Source of the DNA: an uncultured Aeromonadales bacterium
GTDB lineage: Bacteria; Pseudomonadota; Gammaproteobacteria; Enterobacterales; Succinivibrionaceae
Assembly (NCBI GenBank): GCA_902761645.1
Contig: CACWLF010000012.1
Coordinates: 1-35,815 of the forward strand
Reading direction: 5' to 3'
DNA length: 35,815 bases
Below, one piece after another: positions 25,698 to 34,434 of the stretch. The translations under genes and the position numbers were made by a program. Below the pieces are notes generated by a model. The model made no database searches, was not told the origin of the DNA, and saw nothing but the letters and a program-made list of their open reading frames with translations. The first letter of the stretch is position 1. The number at the start of each line of letters is the position of its first letter.

Positions 25698-25743
25698 TTG
25701 ATACATTTACATATTGACATGTATCAATATAATTATTTATAAT
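25698..25743 (+). promoter_or_regulatory. Promoter and operator of the arsR-type gene
   Basis: A near-consensus promoter, TTGACA (25714-25719), 18 bases, TATAAT (25738-25743), is overlapped by the palindrome ATATTGACATGTATCAATAT (25711-25730; 7-bp arms, 6-bp centre). A further half-site TTGATACAT at 25698-25706 mirrors ATGTATCAA at 25719-25727. This is the layout of an autoregulated ArsR/SmtB operator in which repressor blocks the -35 region. Confidence 0.8.
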
Positions 25744-25763
25744 TCTTCTGTCATGGAGATGCA

Positions 25764-26084
25764 ATGGAATTGGAATTCAGATTAAGAGAAGATGCAAAAA
25801 GAGCCAAAGCTCTTACCGATGAAAACAGACTGGCAATACTGACCGCGTTACGTCAGGGAGAAAAATGCGGATGCACTCTCATGTCCGAACTCAACATTAC
25901 CCAGCCTACCCTTTCACATCACATGAGAATACTGTGCGACAGCAGTCTTGTATCATGCAGAAAGGACGGAAAATGGACTATCTATTCAATTTCTCCTGAA
26001 GGGGTAAAGTCATTTCTGGAAATGGTTTCCTCATATACGGGCTGTGAACATGATACGAAAAAAACTGCGGCGCAAACTGAATAA
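25764..26084 (+). CDS. ArsR/SmtB-family repressor with CxC sensor motif
   Basis: A 106-residue winged helix-turn-helix regulator. The recognition helix region is ELNITQPTLSHHMRIL (about 42-57), the wing is CRKDGKWTIYSIS, and a cysteine pair C35-x-C37 lies at the start of the DNA-binding helices, with C58, C65 and a later Cys in TGCEHD as further thiols. C-x-C at this place is the arsenic/antimony or soft-metal sensing site of classical ArsR proteins, although thiol or redox sensing is also possible. It probably represses itself through the palindrome over its promoter and the nitroreductase through the inverted repeat downstream. No arsenic pump or reductase gene is near. The wording is close to clostridial ArsR proteins, suggesting transfer. 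Confidence 0.9.
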   Translation: MELEFRLREDAKRAKALTDENRLAILTALRQGEKCGCTLMSELNITQPTLSHHMRILCDSSLVSCRKDGKWTIYSISPEGVKSFLEMVSSYTGCEHDTKKTAAQTE

Positions 26085-26117
26085 CAGGGCCTGCAGTCTG
26101 AAAGATTACAGAAATTC

Positions 26118-26137
26118 GGCAATCTTTAGGGATTGCC
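26118..26137. other. Hairpin between the ArsR and nitroreductase genes
   Basis: Perfect 7-bp stem GGCAATC (26118-26124) / GATTGCC (26131-26137) with a six-base loop, followed by a run of A on the plus strand. Not a terminator in the plus direction; role unclear. Confidence 0.4.
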
Positions 26138-26150
26138 AAAAAAAGAAACA

Positions 26151-26182
26151 ATATATCGACACATCTAAATATGTCGATATAT
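26151..26182 (+). promoter_or_regulatory. Inverted-repeat operator/promoter of the nitroreductase gene
   Basis: Perfect 11-bp arms ATATATCGACA (26151-26161) and TGTCGATATAT (26172-26182) around a 10-base centre. The half-site resembles that of the palindrome before the ArsR-type gene (ATAT, then TGAC or CGAC, then A), so the same repressor probably binds. A promoter may lie within: TCGACA at 26156-26161 and TATAAA at 26180-26185, 18 bases apart. Confidence 0.7.
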
Positions 26183-26248
26183 AAAAAGGACGCCGCATTT
26201 ACACAAGGCGGTTTAACAGCATAACAATTATAAGGATCATACAATCAG

Positions 26249-26797
26249 ATGAAAGCTATAGAATGCATCAGAGGCAGACGGAGCATACGCGAATATACCG
26301 ATCAGGATATCTCAAACGAAACACTGAGACAGATTATAGAAACCGCATCTTATGCACCTTCGTGGAAAAATACCCAGACTGTTTCATATATTGCAATCAA
26401 AAATCAGGATGTAAAAAACAGCATCGCACAGAACGGCGTTCTCGGTTTTACACCGAACATGCATCGTGTCACTGAATGCAACACCCTGATTGCAGTAATT
26501 ACCAGAAAGGGGATCTGCGGCTACAACACCGATGGAACTCCAACCACATCCAAGGGTGCCCACTGGCAGTCATTTGATGCGGGCATCGCCACCCAGACAC
26601 TGTGTCTTGCAGCCTATACACAGAATGTAGGTTCCGTAATTCTCGGCATCTATGATGAAAAAAGAGTTGCAGAAATTCTCGGCATCAATCTTGATACCAG
26701 CGAGGTTGCCGCACTGGTTGCCCTGGGCTACACCAACGCAAATCCGCAGGCTCCGAAACGTAAACCGGTGGATGAACTGCTTACGGTTATCGAATAA
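26249..26797 (+). CDS. Nitroreductase-family flavoprotein
   Basis: A 182-residue cytosolic FMN-dependent oxidoreductase. The family opening CIRGRRSIREYTDQDIS (FMN phosphate contact RRSIR), SYAPSWKNTQ, the FDAGIATQTLCLAAY helix and the block GSVILGIYDEKRVAEILGI, then VAALVALGYTNANPQAPKRK, are all present and the length is typical. Enzymes of this family reduce nitro compounds, quinones or disulfides with NAD(P)H; the true substrate cannot be read from sequence. It follows the ArsR-type gene by 164 bases and has its own inverted-repeat operator, so expression is probably induced by the regulator's ligand, pointing to a thiol, metal or electrophile stress role. AAGGA lies 12 bases before the start. 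Confidence 0.92.
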   Translation: MKAIECIRGRRSIREYTDQDISNETLRQIIETASYAPSWKNTQTVSYIAIKNQDVKNSIAQNGVLGFTPNMHRVTECNTLIAVITRKGICGYNTDGTPTTSKGAHWQSFDAGIATQTLCLAAYTQNVGSVILGIYDEKRVAEILGINLDTSEVAALVALGYTNANPQAPKRKPVDELLTVIE

Positions 26798-26921
26798 TAT
26801 TTTACGGAATTCAATTTTCTGTTTTTCAGTTCCTGTCGCGGCGGGAACTATATTTTTCTGCCGGGATTGCCGCTGCACACAACTGTTTTTTGTGCAACTG
26901 TGCCGGTTCTTTATAATATGA

Positions 26922-26957
26922 AAAGGCTGCAGTCAGTTCATCATGACTGCAGCCTTT
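26922..26957. terminator. Bidirectional Rho-independent terminator between nitroreductase and pgsA
   Basis: Perfect 14-bp stem AAAGGCTGCAGTCA (26922-26935) / TGACTGCAGCCTTT (26944-26957) with an 8-base loop. It ends in TTTATT on the plus strand and CTTTTCATATT on the minus strand and lies between two convergent genes, so it should stop transcripts from both sides. Confidence 0.88.
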
Positions 26958-26986
26958 ATTCCTGGACTCCGACCTGTCTGCGCCCA

Positions 26987-27586
26987 CTACATGTCTGAAA
27001 TCAGATCCTTCCATGCGGCATGCAGATACTGAATCATTGAAATAACGGTCAGAACAGCGGCTACGTAAAGAAGAGTAACCGATGCATAAACCATCCAGTC
27101 GGCCTGCTGCCAGATTACACCGGCAATGGCAAACATCTGAATTGTTGTTTTCCATTTTCCAATCCAGCTTACGGAAACAACCGCTCTCTTGCTCAGCTCG
27201 GCCATCCATTCCCTCAATGCCGAAATAAGAATTTCACGGGCAATAATAATTAGAGCAGGAAGAGTTAAAATCCATGAGTATTTGATCCACGGATTAGGAT
27301 GGGCAAAATGCTCCACCACTAGAACCAGGGCGGAACATACTATCAGTTTGTCGGCAACAGGATCCAGGAAAGCTCCAAATTTGGTCATCTGTTTGTATTT
27401 GCGGGCAATCCATCCGTCAAATAAATCGGTAACAGCCGCAATGGTAAATATTAAATACGAATAAAAATTAGAAGTCTGCACATATTGAGGATTATTATGA
27501 TCCAGACTGTTTTCAAAATAGTAAAGACCGATAAAAATCGGAATAAAAATAATTCTTATTACCGTCAGTATGTTGGCTAAATGCAT
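26987..27586 (-). CDS. pgsA: CDP-diacylglycerol-glycerol-3-phosphate 3-phosphatidyltransferase PgsA
   Basis: This inner-membrane enzyme joins CDP-diacylglycerol and glycerol-3-phosphate to make phosphatidylglycerol phosphate, the committed step to phosphatidylglycerol and cardiolipin. The CDP-alcohol phosphotransferase signature D-x2-DG-x2-AR-x8-G-x3-D-x3-D is complete: D54, D57, G58, A61, R62, G71, D75 and D79 (in DLFDGWIARK and GAFLDPVADK). Several membrane segments flank it. At 199 residues it is slightly longer than the common 180-185, with extra residues after the first segment (ENSLDHNNPQYVQTSN). It is a single gene here; uvrC, often a neighbour in gammaproteobacteria, is not in view. 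Confidence 0.95.
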   Translation of the reverse strand: MHLANILTVIRIIFIPIFIGLYYFENSLDHNNPQYVQTSNFYSYLIFTIAAVTDLFDGWIARKYKQMTKFGAFLDPVADKLIVCSALVLVVEHFAHPNPWIKYSWILTLPALIIIAREILISALREWMAELSKRAVVSVSWIGKWKTTIQMFAIAGVIWQQADWMVYASVTLLYVAAVLTVISMIQYLHAAWKDLISDM

Positions 27587-27752
27587 TTTATGTTCTCATT
27601 TTTAAATTATTATAGTATTATCCAGGCTCCTTATGCGAGTCATCGATCATTATACCGCCATTGAACTTTTAATCATATATGAAATCAAAAAAATAGGTCG
27701 ATACTGCAGTAAAAATGCAATAACAGTCTATATTGCCGTCATCGATACCGTC

Positions 27753-27758
27753 TATAAT
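27753..27758 (+). promoter_or_regulatory. Candidate -10 box for the export cassette
   Basis: A perfect TATAAT about 50 bases before the HlyD-type gene. The nearest -35 candidate, TTGCCG at 27733-27738, is only 14 bases upstream, so only the -10 is supported. Confidence 0.45.
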
Positions 27759-27808
27759 AGATAAAACAACATGGAAATGACAGTGAAACCTGATTAATGG
27801 AGCGTGCT

Positions 27809-28888
27809 GTGAAACTTTTAAAAGGATTAATGCTGTTAGCAATCATCGGCGCAGTTTTTTTTCTGGTCTGCAGGTATGCAGACCGGAATGAGAAGGAAGT
27901 TCTTCCTGAAGGAATTACTGCGGTAAACGGACGTCTGGAGGTCAAGAGGATCGATCTTGCCAGTCTTTATGCAGGAAGAATCGATGAACTCCTTGCGGAC
28001 AGGGGCGATCATGTAGCAAGAAACCAGGTGATTGCCAGAATATCCTCGGCACAGACCGAAGCGCAGCTGAAGGCTGCAAAAGCGCAGCATGAACGTGCTG
28101 TTGAAACCGAGAAAAAAATATCCGCAAGGATCAGCGAACTGGATCAGCAGCTCAGGCTTGCCGAAATAGAACTAAAGGATGCGTCAAATCTCAAGGCGGA
28201 ACGTCTTATTTCACAGACAGAATACGAAAGGAAGAAAACCGCTCTGAACACCAGGAAGGAAAGCCGCAATGTTCTGATTCACGAGCGCAATGAAGCAAAA
28301 GCGGAGATTACAAGAACCGAGGCACTAATCAGTGAAGCCGAGTCAAGACTCGACGATCTTTCAATAAAATCGCCCCTTGATGCTGTAGTGGAATACCGGC
28401 TGGCAGAACCCGGCAATGTTGTCGGAGCAGGAGGCAGAATTTTATCCGTCCTCGATCCCTCAGACATAACATTTGATGTTTTTGTTCCGACCGCAACCGT
28501 ATCAAAATTAAAAGTCGGAGACGAGGCAAGGATAACCATAGACGGCATAGATGCGGTGATTCCCGCCGCAATAGATTACATTGCCAGAGACTCCCAGTTC
28601 ACTCCGAAGTACGTGGAAACCAGGGAGGAAAGGGCAAAACTGCTCTTCAAGGTAACACTGAGAATATCTCCCGACCTTGCCCTTCAATATCCTGATTTCT
28701 TCAAGGGAGGAATGCCTGCCATCGGCTACATCAACCACGGCCGGGTCACCTGGCCTCCGTATCTCCAGGAAAATCTGACAGCTCTTGAAATATACCGCGG
28801 AACACCGGATTCAAACCCTCGCAACGAAGGAAACAGCACAGAGTCTGCCGAGAAAGAGAAAAACATGACGGTAAATCCACAGAAATAA
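27809..28888 (+). CDS. yhiI: HlyD-family periplasmic adaptor of the RbbA-type exporter
   Basis: A membrane-fusion (adaptor) subunit linking an inner-membrane ABC exporter to an outer-membrane channel. One N-terminal membrane segment (LLKGLMLLAIIGAVFFLVC), then the biotinyl-lipoyl-like half motifs (GRLEVKRIDLASLYAGRIDELL and SIKSPLDAVVEYRLAEPGNVV), a coiled-coil hairpin between them (about 90-190), and the beta-barrel part (KVGDEARITIDG, QFTPKYVETREERAKLLFKV). These blocks match E. coli YhiI in order. I prefer the GTG start at 27809 because GGAG lies six bases upstream (27799-27802); the in-frame ATG at 27797 has no good site. The rbbA and yhhJ genes follow, as in E. coli. Confidence 0.9.
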   Translation: MKLLKGLMLLAIIGAVFFLVCRYADRNEKEVLPEGITAVNGRLEVKRIDLASLYAGRIDELLADRGDHVARNQVIARISSAQTEAQLKAAKAQHERAVETEKKISARISELDQQLRLAEIELKDASNLKAERLISQTEYERKKTALNTRKESRNVLIHERNEAKAEITRTEALISEAESRLDDLSIKSPLDAVVEYRLAEPGNVVGAGGRILSVLDPSDITFDVFVPTATVSKLKVGDEARITIDGIDAVIPAAIDYIARDSQFTPKYVETREERAKLLFKVTLRISPDLALQYPDFFKGGMPAIGYINHGRVTWPPYLQENLTALEIYRGTPDSNPRNEGNSTESAEKEKNMTVNPQK

Positions 28889-28911
28889 AACGGGCGCCAG
28901 GAAATTTTTAA

Positions 28912-31653
28912 ATGAACATGATCAAGGAAAACACAGACGTTACGCCGGTAGTGGAAATTACCGGGTTAAGTCATCATTACAAAAATGTGACCGCTGTGGA
29001 TCATGTCAGTCTGAAAATCCAGCCGGGAATCACCGTCGGTCTCGTCGGAGCCGACGGCGTAGGCAAATCAACACTGCTCTCGCTGATTGCCGGCACCAGG
29101 ATCATCCAGGGCGGAAGCGTCAGAGTTTTCGGCAGAGATCTGTCCGTTGCTGCAAACCGGGATGAACTTTCTCTCAGGGTTGCCTTTATGCCGCAGGGTC
29201 TCGGCCGCAATCTTTATCCAACCCTGTCCGAAAGTGAAAACATATCGTTCCATGCGGATCTCTTCGGATTAAGGGGCAAAGCCAGAGAATCACGCATCAG
29301 ACGTCTGCTTGCAGCCACCTCGCTTGCACCCTTTGCAGATCGCGCCGCAGGAAAACTGTCAGGAGGAATGAAACAGAAACTTTCCCTTTGCTGCGCTCTG
29401 GTCCACAGTCCGGATCTGCTGATCCTCGATGAACCGACCACCGGTGTTGATCCTCTTTCTCGCAGACAGTTCTGGCAGCTGGTATCGGATCTGATGAAGG
29501 AAACGCCCGGTATGACGGTAATCATTTCAACAGCCTATATCGATGAGGCGGAAGGTTTTACCCACACCATCATTATGGATGACGGAAGAATTATTGCAGA
29601 TCGAAACACAAGGGATCTGATGGCGCAGCACAATGCCGCAACGCTGGAGGATGCATACATGAAAATTCTTCCTCCGGGGAAAAGAGGCAAAGAAGGATGT
29701 TTTTCAATCCCTCCGCTTGAAACAGATACGAATGAGGCTCCGGCAATAACCGCGACCCATCTGACTAAAAAATTCGGAAAATTCACTGCGGTAGATGATG
29801 TAAGCTTTGAAATCGCCAGAGGAGAAATATTCGGTTTTCTTGGTTCGAACGGATGCGGTAAATCAACCACCATGAAAATGCTGACAGGTCTGCTTGAACC
29901 GAGTTCCGGCGAAACGTCCATCATGGGGGAATCCTTTACTGCCGGCGGAACCGAAATAAAAAGGAAAGTAGGCTACATGTCACAGTCCTTTTCTCTTTAC
30001 GAGGAACTGACCGTACTGGAAAATCTGTATCTTCATGCCAAGCTCTACCACATTCCAATTCTGGAACGGTACAAGGCAATCAGCAATGTGCTGCAGCGTT
30101 TCGGACTCGCCTCTCTTAAGCATCAAACACCAAAATCAATGTCTCTCGGAATAAAGCAGAGACTACAGCTGGCGGCGGCATGTCTACATAATCCAGAAAT
30201 ACTGATCCTCGATGAACCAACCTCCGGTGTGGATCCTGCCGCCCGCGATTCCTTCTGGGAATATCTGATTAAACTGTCGCGGGAAGATCATGTTACCATC
30301 TTCGTTTCCACACACTTCATGAACGAGGCGGAACGATGCGACCGTATTTCACTTATGCACCGCGGACGGGTACTGGCCATAGGTTCGCCATCAGAACTGA
30401 AGGCGGAAAAAATTGAATCCGGTCTAGAACAGGCTTTCATTAAATATCTCGAGGAACAGACGGATTCGACAGAGGAAATGCCGGAGGAAACATATGAGGA
30501 AGAACAGCAGACCGGACGTCTGACCGGTTTTCTGTATGTTCTGTCCATCATAAAAGCATTTGCCGTAAGGGAAAAACGGGAACTGTTCCGGGATCCGGTC
30601 AGACTGTTTTTTGTCATATGCGGCTCACTGATTTTTGAAATCTGCGCCTCCTTCGGAATCTCGTTTGATATGACGGAAATGCCTTTCGGCGTTATCGACC
30701 GGGATCAGAGTCAGGAAAGCAGAGCTCTGATCCGCGAATTCAGCGGTTCGACGTATTTAAAGGAAAAACAAATCGATACAGAGCAGTCAGTTGTGGAAAA
30801 TTTTCAACGCCGGCATATTAAACTGCTGATTGATATACCGCCGAATTTCGGAGAACATCTGCTTAAAGGTGAAAAGCCTGAAATAGGATTCTATATAGAC
30901 GGAGCCTTTCCTACCATTTCCAACAATGTGCGCGGATATATTTCAGGCATCATGAATAAATACAACATAAGACTTTCGGATCCAAACGGACATGAATTTG
31001 CAGATCTGCGGAATCCTGTCGAGGTTCGTTTTATGTATAATGAAATCTTCAAAAGCGTTTACGTAATGGTACCCGGACTGATTATGCTGGTCCTGGTGAT
31101 GTTCCCGGCCATGATGACCGCACTGGGCGTAGTAAGAGAGAAAGATCTCGGAACAATCAGCAATCTAAGCACCTCCCCTGCCCGCGTCTATCAGTTTCTG
31201 ATCGGCAAACAGCTTCCGTATATTCTGCTGTCGCTGTTCAGTTTTGCCTGCATGGTGCTGTGCGCGGTATTTGTTCTTGAAGTTCCGATCCGCGGTTCAT
31301 TCTGGGCTCTGGCACTGGGGGCTGCATTAATGGTAACCGCATCATCAGCCTTCGGTCTGCTGATTTCGTGCTTTGTAAATTCACAGATTGCCGCAATCCT
31401 CGGCTCTGCAATTTTCTCGATCCTGCCGGCAATCAACTTCTCAGGTTTTCTGTTCCCTACCTCCACTCTTGAGGGAATACCTTTCCTGTTAAGTAAAATT
31501 TTTCCATGTTCATGGTTTCAGACCATATCGCTTGGATGTTTTACCAAAGGATTGGGTTTTGACAGTTTTTACAGCATGTATTTTACTGTTGCATTAATCG
31601 GTGCGCTGTATCTTACAGCAGCCTGCATGATACTGAAAAAGCAGGAAAAGTAG
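28912..31653 (+). CDS. rbbA: RbbA-type double ABC ATPase fused to an ABC-2 permease
   Basis: A 913-residue protein, the same length and design as E. coli RbbA/YhiH (about 911). First ATPase: Walker A GADGVGKST at 46-54, signature LSGGMKQK, Walker B LLILDEP. Second ATPase: Walker A GSNGCGKST at about 313-321, Walker B EILILDEP, and a relaxed signature SLGIKQR as in RbbA. From about 560 to the end is an ABC-2 type permease with a first membrane segment, a large extracytoplasmic loop and five C-terminal segments. In E. coli RbbA was described as ribosome-associated, but the neighbours (adaptor, second permease, outer-membrane factor) point to an exporter. The start is 23 bases after the adaptor gene. 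Substrate unknown. Confidence 0.93.
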   Translation: MNMIKENTDVTPVVEITGLSHHYKNVTAVDHVSLKIQPGITVGLVGADGVGKSTLLSLIAGTRIIQGGSVRVFGRDLSVAANRDELSLRVAFMPQGLGRNLYPTLSESENISFHADLFGLRGKARESRIRRLLAATSLAPFADRAAGKLSGGMKQKLSLCCALVHSPDLLILDEPTTGVDPLSRRQFWQLVSDLMKETPGMTVIISTAYIDEAEGFTHTIIMDDGRIIADRNTRDLMAQHNAATLEDAYMKILPPGKRGKEGCFSIPPLETDTNEAPAITATHLTKKFGKFTAVDDVSFEIARGEIFGFLGSNGCGKSTTMKMLTGLLEPSSGETSIMGESFTAGGTEIKRKVGYMSQSFSLYEELTVLENLYLHAKLYHIPILERYKAISNVLQRFGLASLKHQTPKSMSLGIKQRLQLAAACLHNPEILILDEPTSGVDPAARDSFWEYLIKLSREDHVTIFVSTHFMNEAERCDRISLMHRGRVLAIGSPSELKAEKIESGLEQAFIKYLEEQTDSTEEMPEETYEEEQQTGRLTGFLYVLSIIKAFAVREKRELFRDPVRLFFVICGSLIFEICASFGISFDMTEMPFGVIDRDQSQESRALIREFSGSTYLKEKQIDTEQSVVENFQRRHIKLLIDIPPNFGEHLLKGEKPEIGFYIDGAFPTISNNVRGYISGIMNKYNIRLSDPNGHEFADLRNPVEVRFMYNEIFKSVYVMVPGLIMLVLVMFPAMMTALGVVREKDLGTISNLSTSPARVYQFLIGKQLPYILLSLFSFACMVLCAVFVLEVPIRGSFWALALGAALMVTASSAFGLLISCFVNSQIAAILGSAIFSILPAINFSGFLFPTSTLEGIPFLLSKIFPCSWFQTISLGCFTKGLGFDSFYSMYFTVALIGALYLTAACMILKKQEK

Positions 31654-31662
31654 GAGCTGAAA

Positions 31663-32805
31663 ATGAAAAAGCTGTATATCTGGATTTCCAATGTTCTGGT
31701 TCTGAGTCTGAAGGAATTTAAAAGTCTTCTTAGCGACGTTGTTTTTGTCGCTCTGATCATCTACTTCTTTACAGTTGCAGTGGTTGTCGCATCAAAGGGA
31801 GCAAGCCAGGAGATCAGAAATGCTCCGGTTGCCGTGGTAGATCACGATCAGACCGAGGTTACCCGCAGAATTACCGGAGCCGTCATGCCACCGTATTTCA
31901 AGATTCCTGACAGAATAACATCCGATGAGGTGCAGCAGCACATGGATCTCGGGCACTATTACTTTATTATTGATTTTCCTCCTGATTATCAGGAAAAACT
32001 GCTGAAGGGAGAAAATCCTAAAATACAACTGCTGGTTGATGCCACGGCAATGACGCTGGCAGGAACCGGCACCGGATATCTGACAGCCATAATCAATGCG
32101 GAAACGGCAAAATTTATCAGAGAGATCAACCCGAACGCACCTGACGTGCCTGTATCTGCAGAATCCGCTGTAAACGTGCTGTTCAATCCGAATTCATCGG
32201 CCATCTGGCAGATGAGCGTGGTACAGATTGTCGGCAATCTCACCATGCTGGCACTGATGCTGTCTGGAGCCGCAGTAATCAGAGAAAAGGAAAGAGGAAC
32301 CATCGAGCATCTGCTGGTAATGCCGGTTTCGGCCTCAGAGATTGCGGTATCCAAGATTTTCGCCAACGGCTCGGTAATTGTTGTCATGGCGCTGATATCA
32401 TTATGGCTGGTGGCCAACAGACTGATGGATGTGCCGGTTGTCGGCAGTATTTACCTTCTGTCGGCAGGAATGTTCATATATGTGCTTAACTTCGCATCCC
32501 TGGGCATTCTGCTGGCGGTGCTTGCTCCTTCAATGCCTCAGTTCGGTCTTCTCTGTATTCCCGTGTATATGCTGGTGTATCTGCTGTCCGGCGGAACCAG
32601 CCCGGTGGAAAGCATGCCTGAATATATGCAGCATCTGATTCAGATATCACCTACAACCCATATGATGGCTTTTGCACAGGACGTGGTACACAGAGGCTCC
32701 ACTTTAAACGAGGTGTACCCTCATCTGCTGGTTCTGCTCGGCCAGGGAATATTTTTTATTCTGATTGCGATTGCACGTTTTAAATCCATGCTGTCAAAAC
32801 AATAA
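31663..32805 (+). CDS. yhhJ: ABC-2 type permease YhhJ
   Basis: A 380-residue inner-membrane subunit, the second permease of the RbbA-type exporter. A first membrane segment near 25-45 (VFVALIIYFFTVAVVVAS) is followed by a large periplasmic domain (PVAVVDHDQTEVTRRITGAV, PPDYQEKLLKGENPKIQLLV) and five segments from about 180 on, with the ABC-2 phrase VIREKERGTIEHLLVMPVS. The loop domain is similar in wording to that of the RbbA permease half (IPPNFGEHLLKGEKPEIGF), showing that the two halves are related and probably form the transmembrane dimer. It starts nine bases after rbbA ends. Length agrees with YhhJ. Confidence 0.92.
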   Translation: MKKLYIWISNVLVLSLKEFKSLLSDVVFVALIIYFFTVAVVVASKGASQEIRNAPVAVVDHDQTEVTRRITGAVMPPYFKIPDRITSDEVQQHMDLGHYYFIIDFPPDYQEKLLKGENPKIQLLVDATAMTLAGTGTGYLTAIINAETAKFIREINPNAPDVPVSAESAVNVLFNPNSSAIWQMSVVQIVGNLTMLALMLSGAAVIREKERGTIEHLLVMPVSASEIAVSKIFANGSVIVVMALISLWLVANRLMDVPVVGSIYLLSAGMFIYVLNFASLGILLAVLAPSMPQFGLLCIPVYMLVYLLSGGTSPVESMPEYMQHLIQISPTTHMMAFAQDVVHRGSTLNEVYPHLLVLLGQGIFFILIAIARFKSMLSKQ

Positions 32806-32823
32806 TCAAACGGAGTGTACTTA

Positions 32824-34284
32824 ATGTTAAACTTGAAAATTTCACATAAATTTACCGGCATTTCGCTTTTTACACTTTTTGCTCTGTCAGTCACCGGTTG
32901 CGGAGTAATCACCGTTGATTACAAGCATGATTTGCAGCTGCCGGAAAGCTACGCCGGCATCCGCAGTGCAGAAAACAATATTCAGGATCTGAGCAAATGG
33001 TGGGAAGGCTTTAACGATCCTCTTCTAACCGAACTGATAAACAAAGCGTTAAAACAGAATTACAATATCAGGACAGCCGGACTGACCCTTGAAAAAGCAC
33101 TGCATGAGGCAAATCTTGCAAAGGCGGATCTCGGGCCTTCGGCCGCTTTGAACGCAAACCTGTTCGGAGCCAAAAGCGATGCTGAACTGCCGGTCAAAGT
33201 TCCAGATATAAACTCCGCCAGTCTTGGTACGGCAGGCGGAATAGAGGTAAGCTGGGAACTGGATTTATTCGGGAAAAAGCAAAGCAGTCTAGATGCTGCG
33301 AAATACCGCGCGTTATCGATCCGTGATCAGATATATGCCGCGCAAACGGCAATAGCGGCGGAAACAGCTCTTAAGTACTTTGAAATACTTGCTGTGAAAG
33401 ATCAGATCAGAGTTTTGAAAGCCAATATTGAAAATCTGGAAAAACTTCATAAATATGTGAAAGGCCGTTTTGCCTCGGGTGAAGCCACGGCCTATGACGT
33501 CGAAAATACAGGTAATCAGATAACAAATCTTAAATCAAAACTTGCTCTGCTTGATACCGTAATTACCGGCAATACCAGAGCGATAGCAGTTCTTTGCGGT
33601 GAAACCCCGCAGACATTTGTACATGATAAATTTCCGGAAGGTCTGCCGGAAGTACTGCCGGCTGTTCCGCTCGGTTCAGTACCGGGAGAACTTCTGTTAA
33701 GACGTCCGGATATTCTGGCGAAAGATAACGAAATCAGTGCCAAAGCCGCATTGACGGCAAGCGCCAAGGCGGATCTGTATCCGAGATTCAATATTAACTT
33801 TCTGGGAAGTGCAGGAAGAATAGAAATGGATGGTAAATTTGACCATATTTCAGGATGGGCTACAATATTAAGCGGCTCGGTTTCCCTGCCGGTATTCACC
33901 AATGGCAGAATAAGAGCCAATATTGAAGCAAAGAACGCGGATTTGAAAAGTTCTCTGGCGGAATATGATCAGATGATACTGCAGGCATTAAAGGAAGTTG
34001 ACAATCAGTATGATTATATATACTCAATTGATAAACAGAAAAAGCTTCTTGAACAGGGAAGGAAGGAAAGCAATGAACTGATAACCACCGCTACCAGACT
34101 TTTTGAATTCGGTAAAACCAATTTTGACAGCATAACAACCGCAAGAGCAAGAAATTTATCTTTTGACGATGCGTTAATAGAGAACCGTCATAATAAAATC
34201 AAAGCAATGATCGTACTCTACAAGGCTCTGGGAGGAGGCTGGAACTGTGATAAGTGCAAAATCGAAAACGGGTATCAGCCGTGA
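32824..34284 (+). CDS. NodT-family outer-membrane efflux lipoprotein (TolC-like)
   Basis: A 486-residue outer-membrane factor forming a trimeric exit duct. A lipobox VTGC gives lipidated Cys26, as usual for NodT/OprM-type members. Typical phrases are SKWWEGFNDPLLTELINKAL near the start, GIEVSWELDLFGKKQSSLDAAK (first repeat hallmark), and in the second half ELLLRRPDILAKDNEISAKA, LYPRFNINFLGSAG and SLPVFTNGRIRANIEAK. Two TolC-type repeats rich in helices are visible. The start ATG 32824 follows GGAG by eight bases, better than the in-frame GTG nine bases earlier. It is 18 bases after yhhJ and should complete a tripartite exporter with the three preceding genes. A short tail CDKCKIENG with two cysteines at the C-terminus is unusual. 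Confidence 0.92.
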   Translation: MLNLKISHKFTGISLFTLFALSVTGCGVITVDYKHDLQLPESYAGIRSAENNIQDLSKWWEGFNDPLLTELINKALKQNYNIRTAGLTLEKALHEANLAKADLGPSAALNANLFGAKSDAELPVKVPDINSASLGTAGGIEVSWELDLFGKKQSSLDAAKYRALSIRDQIYAAQTAIAAETALKYFEILAVKDQIRVLKANIENLEKLHKYVKGRFASGEATAYDVENTGNQITNLKSKLALLDTVITGNTRAIAVLCGETPQTFVHDKFPEGLPEVLPAVPLGSVPGELLLRRPDILAKDNEISAKAALTASAKADLYPRFNINFLGSAGRIEMDGKFDHISGWATILSGSVSLPVFTNGRIRANIEAKNADLKSSLAEYDQMILQALKEVDNQYDYIYSIDKQKKLLEQGRKESNELITTATRLFEFGKTNFDSITTARARNLSFDDALIENRHNKIKAMIVLYKALGGGWNCDKCKIENGYQP

Positions 34285-34434
34285 AGATGACTGACATTGG
34301 GAATACATAACAAATTTAACAATGTTCCATGACTGCTAATTAACAGTTATTTGGGAGTGTCTGGCATTTTATCTTTCAGTCATTATTCTTTCAAATTTAC
34401 ATGTAAAAAAACAAACTGAATATTCAATCTCCCG

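Noticed and set aside
26118-26137. Terminator after the ArsR-type gene
   Set aside because: The stem is followed by A residues, not T, on the plus strand, and the minus-strand direction gives no T run after it.
26828-26849. Second terminator hairpin after the nitroreductase gene (AGTTCC / GGAACT)
   Set aside because: Only six base pairs with a 10-base loop; the 14-bp stem at 26922-26957 is far stronger.
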